This document shows, piece after piece, positions 18,768 to 27,057 of a stretch of 64,000 bases of DNA; position 1 is the first letter of the stretch; each line of letters opens with the position of its first letter. Below the pieces are notes generated by a model. The model saw only the letters and a list, made by a program, of their open reading frames with translations, had not been told where the DNA came from and ran no database searches. A program made the position numbers and the translations under genes. This stretch comes from Mycolicibacterium hippocampi (GTDB lineage: Bacteria; Actinomycetota; Actinomycetes; Mycobacteriales; Mycobacteriaceae): assembly GCF_010723735.1 (NCBI RefSeq), contig NZ_BLLB01000002.1, forward strand, positions 1,054,001-1,118,000. Reading direction: 5' to 3'.

Positions 18768-18897
18768 GCCGGGCCTGTTCGGGAAACGGCTAGACTCAAC
18801 CGTCGCCAGCGAGGTCCCCCTCAAAGCCCGGAAGCGCCGCGGCGACAGAGATGCGCAACATTGTGGCCAGATCTCCCCATGAGTCGAAATACGGTGC

Positions 18898-19227
18898 CTA
18901 TGTGGACGAGGGCGGAACGTGTGGGTTCGCGGCCACGAGCAGCACGTCGAGAGTACGCGGACCGTGTACACCCTCCACCCGGCTGAGCTCGATATCGCTC
19001 GTCGCGCTTGGACCGGAGATGAACGTCAACGGTCTGGTCGGATCTAGAGTCGCGAATGTCTGCGGCACCGTGTCGATCACCTGGGTGGTGAAGACGACGC
19101 AAATGTGATGGTCAGGAACCAGAGTCATCACACGCCGACCCTGCGTAGCCCCGGCATCGAGGACGATTGTTCCGGTGGCGGCGATGGCGAGCGCGCACCC
19201 TGTCAAGACGGCGTCACAGCGATCCAA
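18898..19227 (-). pseudogene. lutC (LUD domain) remnant
   Basis: The 109 residues open from TTG 19227 match only the C-terminal half of LutC/YkgG, a subunit of the iron-sulfur lactate-oxidation complex. TGCALAIAATGTIVLDAG, LVPDHHICVV and SGPSATSDIELSRVEGVHGP are the family's conserved blocks. The usual protein is about 200 residues, and there is no N-terminal half, no ATG and no lutA/lutB next to it. The frame stays open upstream for some distance without family motifs. I read it as a decayed fragment left after deletion. Confidence 0.75.
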
Positions 19228-19289
19228 TTGTTCAACGGTCAGGGGCTTCTCGGGCCGATCACGCGCGAAATCCCGATGTGCATGCCATC

Positions 19290-19670
19290 GTGATTTCGGA
19301 GTTGCCGCCCGGGGTGATGAACGGTCCTCCGCAACGCAATCCGATACTCGACGACGAAGGGCGAGCCGGGCTCTGGCGCCAGATCAACGACGTGGTGTGG
19401 AAGGCATCCAAAACCATTGTCTTGCGCCGTTCGTGGGACCGTTCGACGTCGCCTGAGGGCTCCGATGTGCCGGTGTATGTCGAGCCGCTGACCGAGAGGG
19501 AGCGCCAGGTGCTGTCGATGGCGTGCGAAGGAGCCTCGGCACGGGTTATCGGAGCGCAGCTTTACATCAGCGAACGCACCGTGGAGTCGCACGTTGCGCG
19601 GATTTATCGCAAGTTGGGCATTCGATCCCGCTTCGAGCTGATGCGGCGGGCAGCCGAGTTCGGCCTATGA
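19290..19670 (+). pseudogene. LuxR-type regulator remnant (C-terminal HTH only)
   Basis: About 126 residues from GTG 19290 (alternatively ATG 19317). The last 60 are a complete LuxR/GerE DNA-binding domain: LTERERQVLSMACEGASARVIGAQL, then SERTVESHVARIYRKLGI. The preceding part has no receiver or ligand domain. It overlaps nothing coding but lies between two other broken genes, so truncation is the simplest view. A small stand-alone HTH regulator cannot be excluded. NarL-type regulators of this length are unusual. Confidence 0.55.
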
Positions 19671-19673
19671 CAA

Positions 19674-19940
19674 ATGTTGCAGGCCTCCCGACTTACGTAT
19701 AGCTCTCGCAGCGCGCGGCACCAGGTGAAGTCCATGACCCATCCGATGGTGGGCCCGATCGAGATGCACTGCAACCTGTTGGTGGTCCCTGATCGCGACC
19801 AGCTGATGGTCCTCTTCACCGCCGACCCGGGCTCGCCCTCGCAGCAGGCACTGTCGCTGTTATCGGTCATCGGCACTCAAGACATGACTCCGGAAAATGG
19901 CGGCCCCGGCGCGTCTCCCCTGCACTCCGCCGGTCGGTGA
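19674..19940 (+). pseudogene. Fragment of an MmyB-type XRE regulator (C-terminal ligand domain)
   Basis: The frame contains THPMVGPIEMHCNLLVVPD followed by LMVLFTADPGSPSQQALSLLSVI. This matches the end of the MmyB-like ligand-binding domain; the complete paralogue at 23244-24086 ends with RHPEIGLIELTMQTFDV and VVYDAEPGSPDADALKMLGSI. There is no helix-turn-helix and no plausible start with a ribosome binding site. The homologous segment runs from about 19730 to 19875. It is a decayed partial copy, or the tail of a deleted relative. Confidence 0.65.
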
Positions 19941-19978
19941 CCGAGACTCACCCGCGCGGGCCGGTGCCGCCCAGCCAC

Positions 19979-20009
19979 TTGACACCCGTCAACTCATGCG
20001 AAGTAGAGT
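19979..20009 (+). promoter_or_regulatory. fadD4 promoter region with TTGAC-N4-GTCAA palindrome
   Basis: TTGACACCCGTCAA (19979-19992) is a perfect 5-bp inverted repeat with a 4-bp centre, and its left arm can serve as a -35 element (TTGACA). TAGAGT at 20004-20009 is a plausible -10, 19 bp downstream and 6 bp before the ATG at 20016. The same palindrome with a different centre lies at 32594-32607 before the tandem fadE gene. Confidence 0.5.
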
Positions 20010-20015
20010 CTGACC

Positions 20016-21536
20016 ATGCAGATTCGCGACACCGCCGTTGCCACACCTGACAAGCCCGCCATCATCATGTACCCGTCCGGAACGGTCGTGACGTTCGGGG
20101 AACTGGAAGCCAGGGCCAACCGTCTGGCGCACCTGTTCCGGGACGCGGGGCTGGTGGAGGGCGACGTCGTCGCGGTCCTCATGGAGAACAACGAGCACAT
20201 GCACGCGGTGATGTGGGCGGCGCGCCGCGCCGGCCTGTACTACGTGCCCATCAACACCAACCTGACCGCCGCCGAGGCCGCGTACATCATCGACAACAGC
20301 AGCGCCAAGGCGATCGTGGGCTCCGGCAAGCTCAGGGATACCCTCGCCGGCCTTCGTGACGAGCTCCCCCATGGTCTGCCCCCGGTCCTGGTGATCGCGA
20401 ACGGGCAGCTCGACGGGTGGCAGAGCTACCCCGAATGTGTTGCCGGACAGCCGGACACCCCCATCACCGACGAGATCGAAGGCGACCTGCTGCAGTACTC
20501 CTCGGGCACCACCGGCAGGCCGAAGGGCATCAAACGCGAACTGCCGCACCTGCCGCCGGCCGAGGTGCCCGGTCTGATGGCCGCCCTGGTGTCCTTCTGG
20601 ATGCACCCTGACACGATCTATCTCAGCCCCGCGCCGCTGTACCACACCGCTCCGTCGGTGTGGTCGATGCAGACGCAGGCCGGGGGCATCACCACCGTGG
20701 TGATGGAGAAGTTCGACGCCGAAGGAGCGCTGGACGCCATCGCCCGGTACCGCGTCACGCACGGCCAGTTCGTCCCGGTGATGTTCACCCGGATGCTGAA
20801 ACTTCCTGCAGACAAGCGGTTGTCCTACGACGTGTCGAGCCTGGAGCGGGTGATGCACGCCGCAGCACCGTGCCCGGTGGAGATCAAGCAGCAGATGATC
20901 GACTGGTGGGGCCCGATCGTCGATGAGTACTACGCATCCTCCGAAGCGCACGGTTCCACGCTGATCACAGCAGACGAGTGGCTGACCCATCCCGGTTCGG
21001 TCGGGCGGCCGCTGGCGGGAGCACTGCACATCCTCGACGAGGACGGCAACGAACTGCCCCCGGGCCAGGCCGGGGAGATCTACTTCGAGGGCGGGTTCGA
21101 TTTCGAGTATCTCAACGATCCGGGCAAGACAGCCTCGTCGCGCGACGCCCGCGGCTGGAAGACGGTGGGCGACATCGGTTATGTCGACGAGGAGGGCTTC
21201 CTCTACCTCACCGACCGTCGGCATCACATGATCATCTCCGGCGGGGTGAACATCTACCCGCAGGAGGCGGAGAACCTGCTCGTCACCCACCCGTTGGTGA
21301 TGGACGCCGCGGTGTTCGGGATCCCCGACGACGAGATGGGGCAGAGCGTCAAAGCGGTGGTGCAGACCGTCGACCCGAGCGATGCCACGGGAGAGTTCGC
21401 GCACGAACTGCTCGACTGGGTGCGGGACAGGTTGGCGCACTACAAGTGCCCGCGTTCGATCTCGTTCGAGGAGCAGTTGCCGCGCACCGACACGGGCAAG
21501 TTGTACAAGCAGGAGCTGATGAAGAAGTACTCATGA
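20016..21536 (+). CDS. fadD4: Acyl-CoA synthetase/ligase FadD4
   Basis: A 506-residue member of the adenylate-forming superfamily, activating a carboxylic acid with ATP and then CoA. The AMP-binding P-loop YSSGTTGRPKGIKRE, the A4/A5 region EYYASSEAHGS, the TGDI-like motif in KTVGDIGYVDEEG and the hinge and C-terminal Lys (RTDTGKLYK) are all present, so it should be active. The N-terminus is short for the family (starts at MQIRDTAVATPDKPA), consistent with FadD4. The start is leaderless or nearly so (-10 at 20004). The stop overlaps the enoyl-CoA hydratase start as ATGA. Chain-length preference is unknown. Confidence 0.88.
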   Translation: MQIRDTAVATPDKPAIIMYPSGTVVTFGELEARANRLAHLFRDAGLVEGDVVAVLMENNEHMHAVMWAARRAGLYYVPINTNLTAAEAAYIIDNSSAKAIVGSGKLRDTLAGLRDELPHGLPPVLVIANGQLDGWQSYPECVAGQPDTPITDEIEGDLLQYSSGTTGRPKGIKRELPHLPPAEVPGLMAALVSFWMHPDTIYLSPAPLYHTAPSVWSMQTQAGGITTVVMEKFDAEGALDAIARYRVTHGQFVPVMFTRMLKLPADKRLSYDVSSLERVMHAAAPCPVEIKQQMIDWWGPIVDEYYASSEAHGSTLITADEWLTHPGSVGRPLAGALHILDEDGNELPPGQAGEIYFEGGFDFEYLNDPGKTASSRDARGWKTVGDIGYVDEEGFLYLTDRRHHMIISGGVNIYPQEAENLLVTHPLVMDAAVFGIPDDEMGQSVKAVVQTVDPSDATGEFAHELLDWVRDRLAHYKCPRSISFEEQLPRTDTGKLYKQELMKKYS

Positions 21537-22429
21537 ACGTCGAGCTGGCCGGTGGAGTGCTCGTCGCCACCGGGACACCCTCCGAGGAAGCGACTTTCAC
21601 GCTCACCGAGGCCCCCTGCGACGACCGCCGTGCGGTCACGGTCGCCTCGGTGTCCGAGTCCCTCGACGAGCTCACCGAACGCTGTCGCCGGTGGCCGCAG
21701 GCGGCGTCGGTGTGTGACGACGTGTTGCGTGCCCTCGATCCGAATGGCTCGACGTTCACCGGGGTCGTCACCGAGTCGCTCGCGTACTCGACCCTGCAGT
21801 CCGGCGCCGAGTTCGCCCGCTGGCTGGCCGAACGAGGCCCGGCGCAGGTGCCGGAGATCGCCAACCCCGTTGAGGCGCAACGTGACGGCGGCCGGCTGAC
21901 GGTCCGGTTCAACCGGCCGCAGCGGCACAACGCGTTCTCCACCGATGCCCGCGCGGCCCTGCTGGAAGCGCTGGACGTGGCCCGGCTGGATCCGTCCGTC
22001 GACGAGTTGGTACTGGCCGGCAACGGACCGTCCTTCTGCAGCGGTGGGGACCTCGCCGAGTTCGGCACCTTCACCGACCCGGCCGGCGCACACCTGGCCC
22101 GCACCCGGCACAGCCCCGCCCTGGCGCTCGCCGACATCACCGCCCGGCTGGGACGTGCATGCCGGGCCGAGATACACGGGCAGGTCCAGGGCAGCGGGCT
22201 GGAGATGGCCGCGTTCTGCGGATGGGTGCGCTGCCATCCCGAGGCGGTGCTCGGGCTGCCGGAACTCGCTCTGGGGTTGATCCCCGGTGCCGGGGGGACT
22301 GTGAGCATCACCCGCCGGATCGGCCGCTGGCGCACGGCCTATCTGGTGTTGTCCGGGCGACCGCTCGACCCGCTGACCGCGTTGCGGTGGGGTATGGTCG
22401 ACGAGGTCAGCGCTGCCGGACCGGCCTGA
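21533..22429 (+). CDS. Enoyl-CoA hydratase/isomerase family protein
   Basis: A 298-residue crotonase-fold protein. The C-terminal two-thirds carry the oxyanion-hole segments GPSFCSGGDLAEFG and GQVQGSGLEMAAF, and GLPELALGLIPGAGGT has the Glu used as acid/base in hydratases. The first 110 residues do not look like crotonase and may form an added regulatory or dimerising part. Its ATG lies within the fadD4 stop (ATGA), so the ligase and hydratase are made together. The C-terminus is short: it ends soon after RWGMVDEVSA, lacking the usual final helices. The 3' end overlaps the convergent SDR gene by 23 bp. Confidence 0.8.
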   Translation: MNVELAGGVLVATGTPSEEATFTLTEAPCDDRRAVTVASVSESLDELTERCRRWPQAASVCDDVLRALDPNGSTFTGVVTESLAYSTLQSGAEFARWLAERGPAQVPEIANPVEAQRDGGRLTVRFNRPQRHNAFSTDARAALLEALDVARLDPSVDELVLAGNGPSFCSGGDLAEFGTFTDPAGAHLARTRHSPALALADITARLGRACRAEIHGQVQGSGLEMAAFCGWVRCHPEAVLGLPELALGLIPGAGGTVSITRRIGRWRTAYLVLSGRPLDPLTALRWGMVDEVSAAGPA

Positions 22430-23141
22430 CGATGACCTCGTTGACATCGACCTCGGCCGGTTCGTCGATCGCGTAGCCGATGGCGCGGGCGATGGCCTGC
22501 GGCGAGATTGCCGCAGCGCGGTAGTCCCGCATCGCCTGCACCGCAACGGGATCGGTGATGGTGTCGGCGAGTTCGGTCTCGACCACCCCGGGAGAGACCG
22601 TGGTGACCCGGATCGAGGGGTCGAGCTCCAGGCGCAGACCTTCGGTGATCGCCCACGCGGCGTGCTTGGTGGCGCAGTACACCGCACCTGTCGGCACCAC
22701 CTCGTGTGCGCCGACGGAGGCCACCGTCACGAAGTGCCCGCAGCCCAGACGCTGGAACTGCGGCAACGCGGCGGCGATACCGTTGAGGAGCCCGCGCACG
22801 TTGACGTCGATCATGTTGTCCCACTGGTCGACCAGCAGTGCGTCCAGGCGTGACAACGGCATCACGCCGGCGTTGTTGACCAGCACATCGACCCGGCCGT
22901 GGGCCGCGACTGCGTCGTCGACGAACTCGGCCATGTCCTCGCGGTCGGTGACGTCGAGGCGGCGCACCGACAGGCTGCCGCCGGCCTTCTCGGCAGCTGT
23001 GGTCTCGAGGAGCTCTTTCAGCCGGTCCTCTCGGCGCGCGCCGCCGATGACGTGGTGACCCGCGCGAGCCAGGTGTGTGGCGACGGCAGCGCCGATACCA
23101 CTGCTGGCGCCGGTGATGAGGATGATCTTCGACTCGGTCAT
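22407..23141 (-). CDS. Short-chain dehydrogenase/reductase (SDR)
   Basis: A 244-residue classical SDR. The cofactor loop is TGASSGIG (10-17), the NNAG motif is at 89-92, and the catalytic Ser142, Tyr155 and Lys159 (YCATK) are all present. RR at positions 37-38 after the second strand suggests NADP(H) preference. It probably oxidises or reduces a hydroxyl or keto group on a lipid-derived substrate, in keeping with the neighbouring genes. It is transcribed toward fadD4 and the enoyl-CoA hydratase and diverges from the MmyB-type regulator by about 100 bp, which may control it. Confidence 0.85.
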   Translation of the reverse strand: MTESKIILITGASSGIGAAVATHLARAGHHVIGGARREDRLKELLETTAAEKAGGSLSVRRLDVTDREDMAEFVDDAVAAHGRVDVLVNNAGVMPLSRLDALLVDQWDNMIDVNVRGLLNGIAAALPQFQRLGCGHFVTVASVGAHEVVPTGAVYCATKHAAWAITEGLRLELDPSIRVTTVSPGVVETELADTITDPVAVQAMRDYRAAAISPQAIARAIGYAIDEPAEVDVNEVIVRPVRQR

Positions 23142-23230
23142 GCATCCGAGTGTCGGCGGTCTCCGGTGGCGTGGCCAGGGCCCTGCGTTCCTGGGTGCGC
23201 TGCACCCAGGCAGTGGCCGCTACCGGCGCA

Positions 23231-23243
23231 TATCGTGGATGAC
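23231..23243 (+). promoter_or_regulatory. Putative -10 box for a leaderless MmyB-type regulator transcript
   Basis: TATCGT (23231-23236) fits TANNNT and ends 7 bp before the ATG at 23244; no Shine-Dalgarno sequence is present. Confidence 0.45.
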
Positions 23244-24086
23244 ATGACCGAACTGGGCGACTACTTGCGCAGCCGCCGCGCGCAGGTGACTCCGGCCGAG
23301 GTCGGCCTGGTCGCCACCGGCACCCGGCGGGTGCCGGGGTTGCGACGCGAAGAGGTGGCCTGGTCGGCCGGGGTGAGCGTGGATTACTACGTCCGCCTGG
23401 AACAGGGACGGGAACGCTCGCCGTCGGCTCCGGTGCTCGACGCGCTGGCAGCGGCACTGCGGTTGGACCAAGACGGGCATCGGCACCTGTTCCGCCTCGC
23501 CGGGCTCGCGCCGCGGGAGATGCACACCCTGGTCAGCGAGCAGGTCGCCCCCGCGTTGCTGCGGCTGATGGAGGCCTGGCCCGACAACCCGGCGCTGGTC
23601 TACAACCGGGCATACGACGTCCTGGCGGCCAATCCGTTGGCGCACGCGCTCTTCGGTGATTTCGGCGCGAAGGGCAACCTGATGCTGCTGGTCTTCGGTG
23701 AGCCCCGGGCCCGCGACTTCTACGCCGACTGGTCGGCTGTCGCCAGAGATTCGGTGGCCGGCTTCCGGCTGCACCACACCGCGGCGCCATCGGATCCGCG
23801 GGTGCAGGAGGTGCTCACCGAGCTCCGCGATACCGGCGACGAGTTCCAGGCCCTGTGGGCGCGCCACGATGCCCGGGGGAAGTCACTGTTCAGCAAGAGG
23901 TTCCGACACCCCGAGATCGGCCTGATCGAGCTGACGATGCAGACGTTCGACGTGCGGGCCGCCCCGGGACAGGAACTCGTGGTCTACGACGCCGAACCGG
24001 GAAGCCCGGATGCCGATGCGCTGAAGATGCTCGGCAGCATCGCAGCGACCGAACGTCAGCCGGAGCGGCGCAACGTCACCCGGTAG
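23244..24086 (+). CDS. XRE family regulator with MmyB-like ligand-binding domain
   Basis: A 280-residue transcription factor. Residues 1-75 form a helix-turn-helix with the family signature RRVPGLRREEVAWSAGVSVDYYVRLEQGRE. Residues about 100-265 are the MmyB-like ligand domain, ending with RHPEIGLIELTMQTFDV and AEPGSPDADALKML. Members usually regulate an adjacent short-chain dehydrogenase; the SDR gene lies divergently 102 bp away, which fits that pattern. Its 3' end overlaps the convergent GntR gene by 31 bp. A decayed relative of its C-terminal domain lies at 19674. Confidence 0.9.
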   Translation: MTELGDYLRSRRAQVTPAEVGLVATGTRRVPGLRREEVAWSAGVSVDYYVRLEQGRERSPSAPVLDALAAALRLDQDGHRHLFRLAGLAPREMHTLVSEQVAPALLRLMEAWPDNPALVYNRAYDVLAANPLAHALFGDFGAKGNLMLLVFGEPRARDFYADWSAVARDSVAGFRLHHTAAPSDPRVQEVLTELRDTGDEFQALWARHDARGKSLFSKRFRHPEIGLIELTMQTFDVRAAPGQELVVYDAEPGSPDADALKMLGSIAATERQPERRNVTR

Positions 24087-24793
24087 GTGTACTGCTCGGG
24101 CAGGAAGTGGCTGACCGACAACTCGACCGGGCGGCCGGAGCTGTCGGAGTAGAGCCTGTCGACGCGCAGCATCGGATGCCCGGCAGGGCAGCCCACCGCG
24201 GCCGCGACGTCGTCGTCTGCCGCCGCGACCGTGATCGACTGTGCGGCTTCGGCAATGGGTTGACAGAGGTGCGGCTCCAGCAGCCCGATGACGGTGTGGG
24301 TGCCGACCGCGCCGGTGCGCAGCGCGCCGCTGTCGGCGACGTGACGTGCGCTCGAGCCGGGCAGGTGCACGGTGGTCGACACGAACGGGACGTCGTGCCC
24401 GGCCGCGGTGTGCAGACGCCGCAACACCACGGTGTGTACCACGTCGTCGTCGAGGCGCAGCCGACTCGCCGCCTCGACGTCGACACGCCGGGTCAACCCG
24501 CGCACCACCTCCATGGTGGTGTCCTGCGACAGGTTCATCAGGTCCTCGATGGAACCGAGCTGACGCAGATAGCGGCCCGACTCCCGGGCATACGTCCCCC
24601 GCCCCGGAACCCGGTACACCACCCCCTCTGCGACCAGGTCCTGAAACGCCCGGCGGACCGTCTGCCGGGACAGCCCGTGTCTGGCAACGAGTTCGGACTC
24701 TGTCGGCAGCCGGACGCCGTGCGGGTAGCGGCCCGCACCGATCTCGTCGCGCAGCTGTTCACGCAGCAGCCGATACGCCGGTTCCGCGCGCAT
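24056..24793 (-). CDS. GntR family regulator, HutC/UTRA subfamily
   Basis: A 245-residue regulator. The N-terminal winged helix (residues 5-70: LLREQLRDEIGAGRYPHG, TESELVARHGLSRQTVRRA) is typical GntR, and the remainder is a UTRA effector domain ending with VELSVSHFLPEQYTYRVTL. It begins 2 bp after the fadE3 stop, so it is co-transcribed with the dehydrogenase it may control. Candidate operators are the TGTACGGCCA repeats upstream of fadE3. UTRA domains bind small metabolites, possibly an acyl derivative here. Confidence 0.88.
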   Translation of the reverse strand: MRAEPAYRLLREQLRDEIGAGRYPHGVRLPTESELVARHGLSRQTVRRAFQDLVAEGVVYRVPGRGTYARESGRYLRQLGSIEDLMNLSQDTTMEVVRGLTRRVDVEAASRLRLDDDVVHTVVLRRLHTAAGHDVPFVSTTVHLPGSSARHVADSGALRTGAVGTHTVIGLLEPHLCQPIAEAAQSITVAAADDDVAAAVGCPAGHPMLRVDRLYSDSSGRPVELSVSHFLPEQYTYRVTLRRSG

Positions 24794-24795
24794 CC

Positions 24796-25956
24796 TCAGA
24801 TGCCGCCCCGGGCGACGAGCTGTGCGGCGATCACATTGCGCTGGATCTCGTTGGTGCCCTCGCCGACGATCATCAGCGGCGCGTCCCGGAAGTACCGCTC
24901 GACGTCGTATTCGGTCGAATAGCCGTACCCGCCGTGGATGCGCACCGCGTTCAGCGCGATCTCCATCGCGGTCTCGGAGGCGAAAAGCTTGGCCATCCCC
25001 GCCTCCATGTCGGCGCGCTGCCCGCTGTCGTAGCAGTCGGCCGCGTGCAGGGTGAGCGTGCGGGCGGCGGTCAGCTTCGTCGCCATGTCGGCGAGATAGT
25101 GGCCGATCGCCTGGTGCTTCCAGATCGGCTGGCCGAAACTCTCCCGGTCCTGGGCGTAGGCCAGCGCGTCCTCGAGGGCGGCCGTGGCCACCCCGAGAGC
25201 ACGTGACGCCACCTGGATCCGGCCGGTCTCGAGGCCCTTCATCATCTGCCCGAAACCCTTTCCGGGCTCGCCGCCGAGAATCGCTGTTGCAGGTACCCGG
25301 CAGTCGTCGAAGCGCAGCTCACAACTCTCCACGCCCTTGTAGCCGAGCTTGGGCAGATCCCGCGACACCGACAGCCCCGTGGTTCCCGCCTCGACCAGCA
25401 CCACCGAGATGCCCCGATGCGCCGGGCTGGCGGTCGGATCGGTCTTGCACAGCAGCGCGATCAGCCCGGAGCGCCGCGCATTGGAGATCCACGTCTTCGA
25501 CCCGTTGACGGCCAGGCCGCCACCCTCGGACGGAAGTGCGGTGGTGGTCATCGCCTGCAGGTCCGACCCGCCGCCCGGTTCGGTCAGCGCCATCGTCGCA
25601 CGGACCTCCCCGGTCGCCATGTCCGGCAGATAGCGCCGCTTCTGCTCCTCGGTGCCGAACAGCGCCAGCAGCTTGGCCACCACGGTGTGGCCGCCCATCG
25701 CGCCGGCCAGGCTCATCCAGCCCCGGGACAGTTCCTGGGTGACCAGCACGTAGCACCGGGTCGACACGGGTGTGCCGCCGTACTCCTCCGGGATCGCCAG
25801 CCCGTAGATACCGATGCGCTTCATCTGTTCGATCCACGCCTCGGGGTAGGAGTTGGCGTGTTCGACGTCCCGGACGGTGGGTTTGACGTCGCGGTCGACG
25901 AACGTCCGGACCGTGTCGACCAGGAAGGCCTCCTCGTCGTTCAGCTGGGCAGGCAC
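24796..25956 (-). CDS. fadE3: Acyl-CoA dehydrogenase FadE3
   Basis: A 386-residue flavin-dependent acyl-CoA dehydrogenase introducing a trans-2 double bond. The FAD/substrate signature ALTEPGGGSDL, the TWISNARRSG strand and the C-terminal HGGYGYSTEYDVERYFRDA are typical; GEGTNEIQRN carries the Glu in the usual catalytic-base position. GTG 25956 is the start because an 11-base perfect Shine-Dalgarno (AAAGGAGGTGA) precedes it by 5 bp. It diverges from the Rv0216-like hydratase, as Rv0215c does from Rv0216, and is followed by its probable GntR regulator. Confidence 0.9.
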   Translation of the reverse strand: MPAQLNDEEAFLVDTVRTFVDRDVKPTVRDVEHANSYPEAWIEQMKRIGIYGLAIPEEYGGTPVSTRCYVLVTQELSRGWMSLAGAMGGHTVVAKLLALFGTEEQKRRYLPDMATGEVRATMALTEPGGGSDLQAMTTTALPSEGGGLAVNGSKTWISNARRSGLIALLCKTDPTASPAHRGISVVLVEAGTTGLSVSRDLPKLGYKGVESCELRFDDCRVPATAILGGEPGKGFGQMMKGLETGRIQVASRALGVATAALEDALAYAQDRESFGQPIWKHQAIGHYLADMATKLTAARTLTLHAADCYDSGQRADMEAGMAKLFASETAMEIALNAVRIHGGYGYSTEYDVERYFRDAPLMIVGEGTNEIQRNVIAAQLVARGGI

Positions 25957-25961
25957 CCGCG

Positions 25962-25972
25962 TCACCTCCTTT
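25962..25972 (-). promoter_or_regulatory. Perfect extended Shine-Dalgarno of fadE3
   Basis: AAAGGAGGTGA is fully complementary to the 3' end of 16S rRNA and lies 5 bp before GTG 25956. It decides the start over an in-frame ATG further upstream, within which it would otherwise be coding. Confidence 0.85.
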
Positions 25973-25975
25973 AAA

Positions 25976-26042
25976 TGTACGGCCATATTGACACGACAAC
26001 GAGCGTGGTGCCAGCATGGCGAGCTGTGACTTTGTACGGCCA
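25976..26042. promoter_or_regulatory. Twin TGTACGGCCA motifs between fadE3 and the Rv0216-like gene (candidate operators)
   Basis: The decamer TGTACGGCCA occurs at 25976-25985 (flanked A...T) and 26033-26042 (flanked T...A). Each is a partial palindrome of the form TG-nn-CG-nn-CA. The copies are 57 bp apart, near each divergent start. They are the best candidates for the adjacent GntR regulator; binding is inferred. Confidence 0.45.
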
Positions 26043-26043
26043 A

Positions 26044-27033
26044 ATGGCGGGCGGACCGCACTTCGACGACCTTCAGGTGGGTCAGGTCTTCGACTCCTCG
26101 CCGTCGGTGACCTTGACCGCAGGCATCGCGGCGGCACATCAGGCGATCCTCGGCGACCGGCTGCGGCTGGCACTGGACGCGGAGCTCGCCACCGCGGTGA
26201 CCGGATCGCTCGGCCCGCTGGCTCACCCGGCGCTGGTGTGCGACGTGGCGATCGGTCAGTCCACGGTGGTGACGCAGCGGGTGAAGGCCAACCTGTTCTA
26301 CCGCGGGTTGAGGTTTCACCGGTTCCCGGTCATCGGCGACACGTTGTTCACCCGCACCGAGGTGGTGGGCCTGAAGCAGAACGCCGCCAAGCCCGGACGG
26401 GTCCCCACCGGTCTGGCCGCCCTGCGGATGACCACCATCGACGGGGTCGGCCGGCTGGTGCTGGACTTCTACCGGTGCGCGATGCTGCCGCTGAGCGGCG
26501 TCGCCGTCGAGACAGGCCATGCCGACGACCTGTCGGTCATCGGCGCCGCCGCGGGTCCGGCCGCCGATCCCACCGCGGACTGGGACGGCGAGGCATTCCG
26601 GGCCCGGGTGTCCGGCCCGCACTTCGATCCCGCGCTGGCCGGCGAGGTGCTCCGCAGTACCGCCGACGTCGTGAGCAGCGCACCCGAACTCGCCCGGTTG
26701 TCGCTCAACATCGCTGCCACCCATCATGATTCGCGCGCTTCCGGGCAGCGGTTGGTTTACGGCGGCCACACCATCGGGTTGGCGCTCGCCCAGGCCACCC
26801 GGCTGTTGCCGAACCTGGTCACCGTGCTGAGCTGGGAGTCGTGTGACCACACCGGCCCGGTGCACGAGAACGACACGCTCTACAGCGAACTCAGCATCGA
26901 ATCCGCTGAACCCCTGCCCGACGGGCGCGGCGGGGTGGTGCGGCTGCGTTCGCGGGTCTACACCGCGGGCGGGTCGGAGCCCGAGGACGACCGCCAGGTT
27001 CTCGACTGGTGCTTCACCGGCCTGCTGTTCTGA
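26044..27033 (+). CDS. Double hotdog-fold hydratase, Rv0216-like
   Basis: A 329-residue MaoC/double-hotdog protein resembling Rv0216 (337 residues), whose structure shows two fused hotdog folds with hydratase-like residues. Recognisable segments are GPHFDDLQVGQVFDSS at the N-terminus and, in the second half, HDSRASGQRLVYGGHTIGLALAQA, which contains the Asp/His-type catalytic region of (R)-hydratases. ATG 26044 is chosen by similarity; GTG 26026 is possible. It begins 1 bp after one of the TGTACGGCCA repeats. It probably handles a 2-enoyl-CoA made by FadE3. The CaiB-like gene follows after 24 bp. Confidence 0.85.
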   Translation: MAGGPHFDDLQVGQVFDSSPSVTLTAGIAAAHQAILGDRLRLALDAELATAVTGSLGPLAHPALVCDVAIGQSTVVTQRVKANLFYRGLRFHRFPVIGDTLFTRTEVVGLKQNAAKPGRVPTGLAALRMTTIDGVGRLVLDFYRCAMLPLSGVAVETGHADDLSVIGAAAGPAADPTADWDGEAFRARVSGPHFDPALAGEVLRSTADVVSSAPELARLSLNIAATHHDSRASGQRLVYGGHTIGLALAQATRLLPNLVTVLSWESCDHTGPVHENDTLYSELSIESAEPLPDGRGGVVRLRSRVYTAGGSEPEDDRQVLDWCFTGLLF

Positions 27034-27057
27034 GCCGGCGTCGCCCACAATGGTCTG

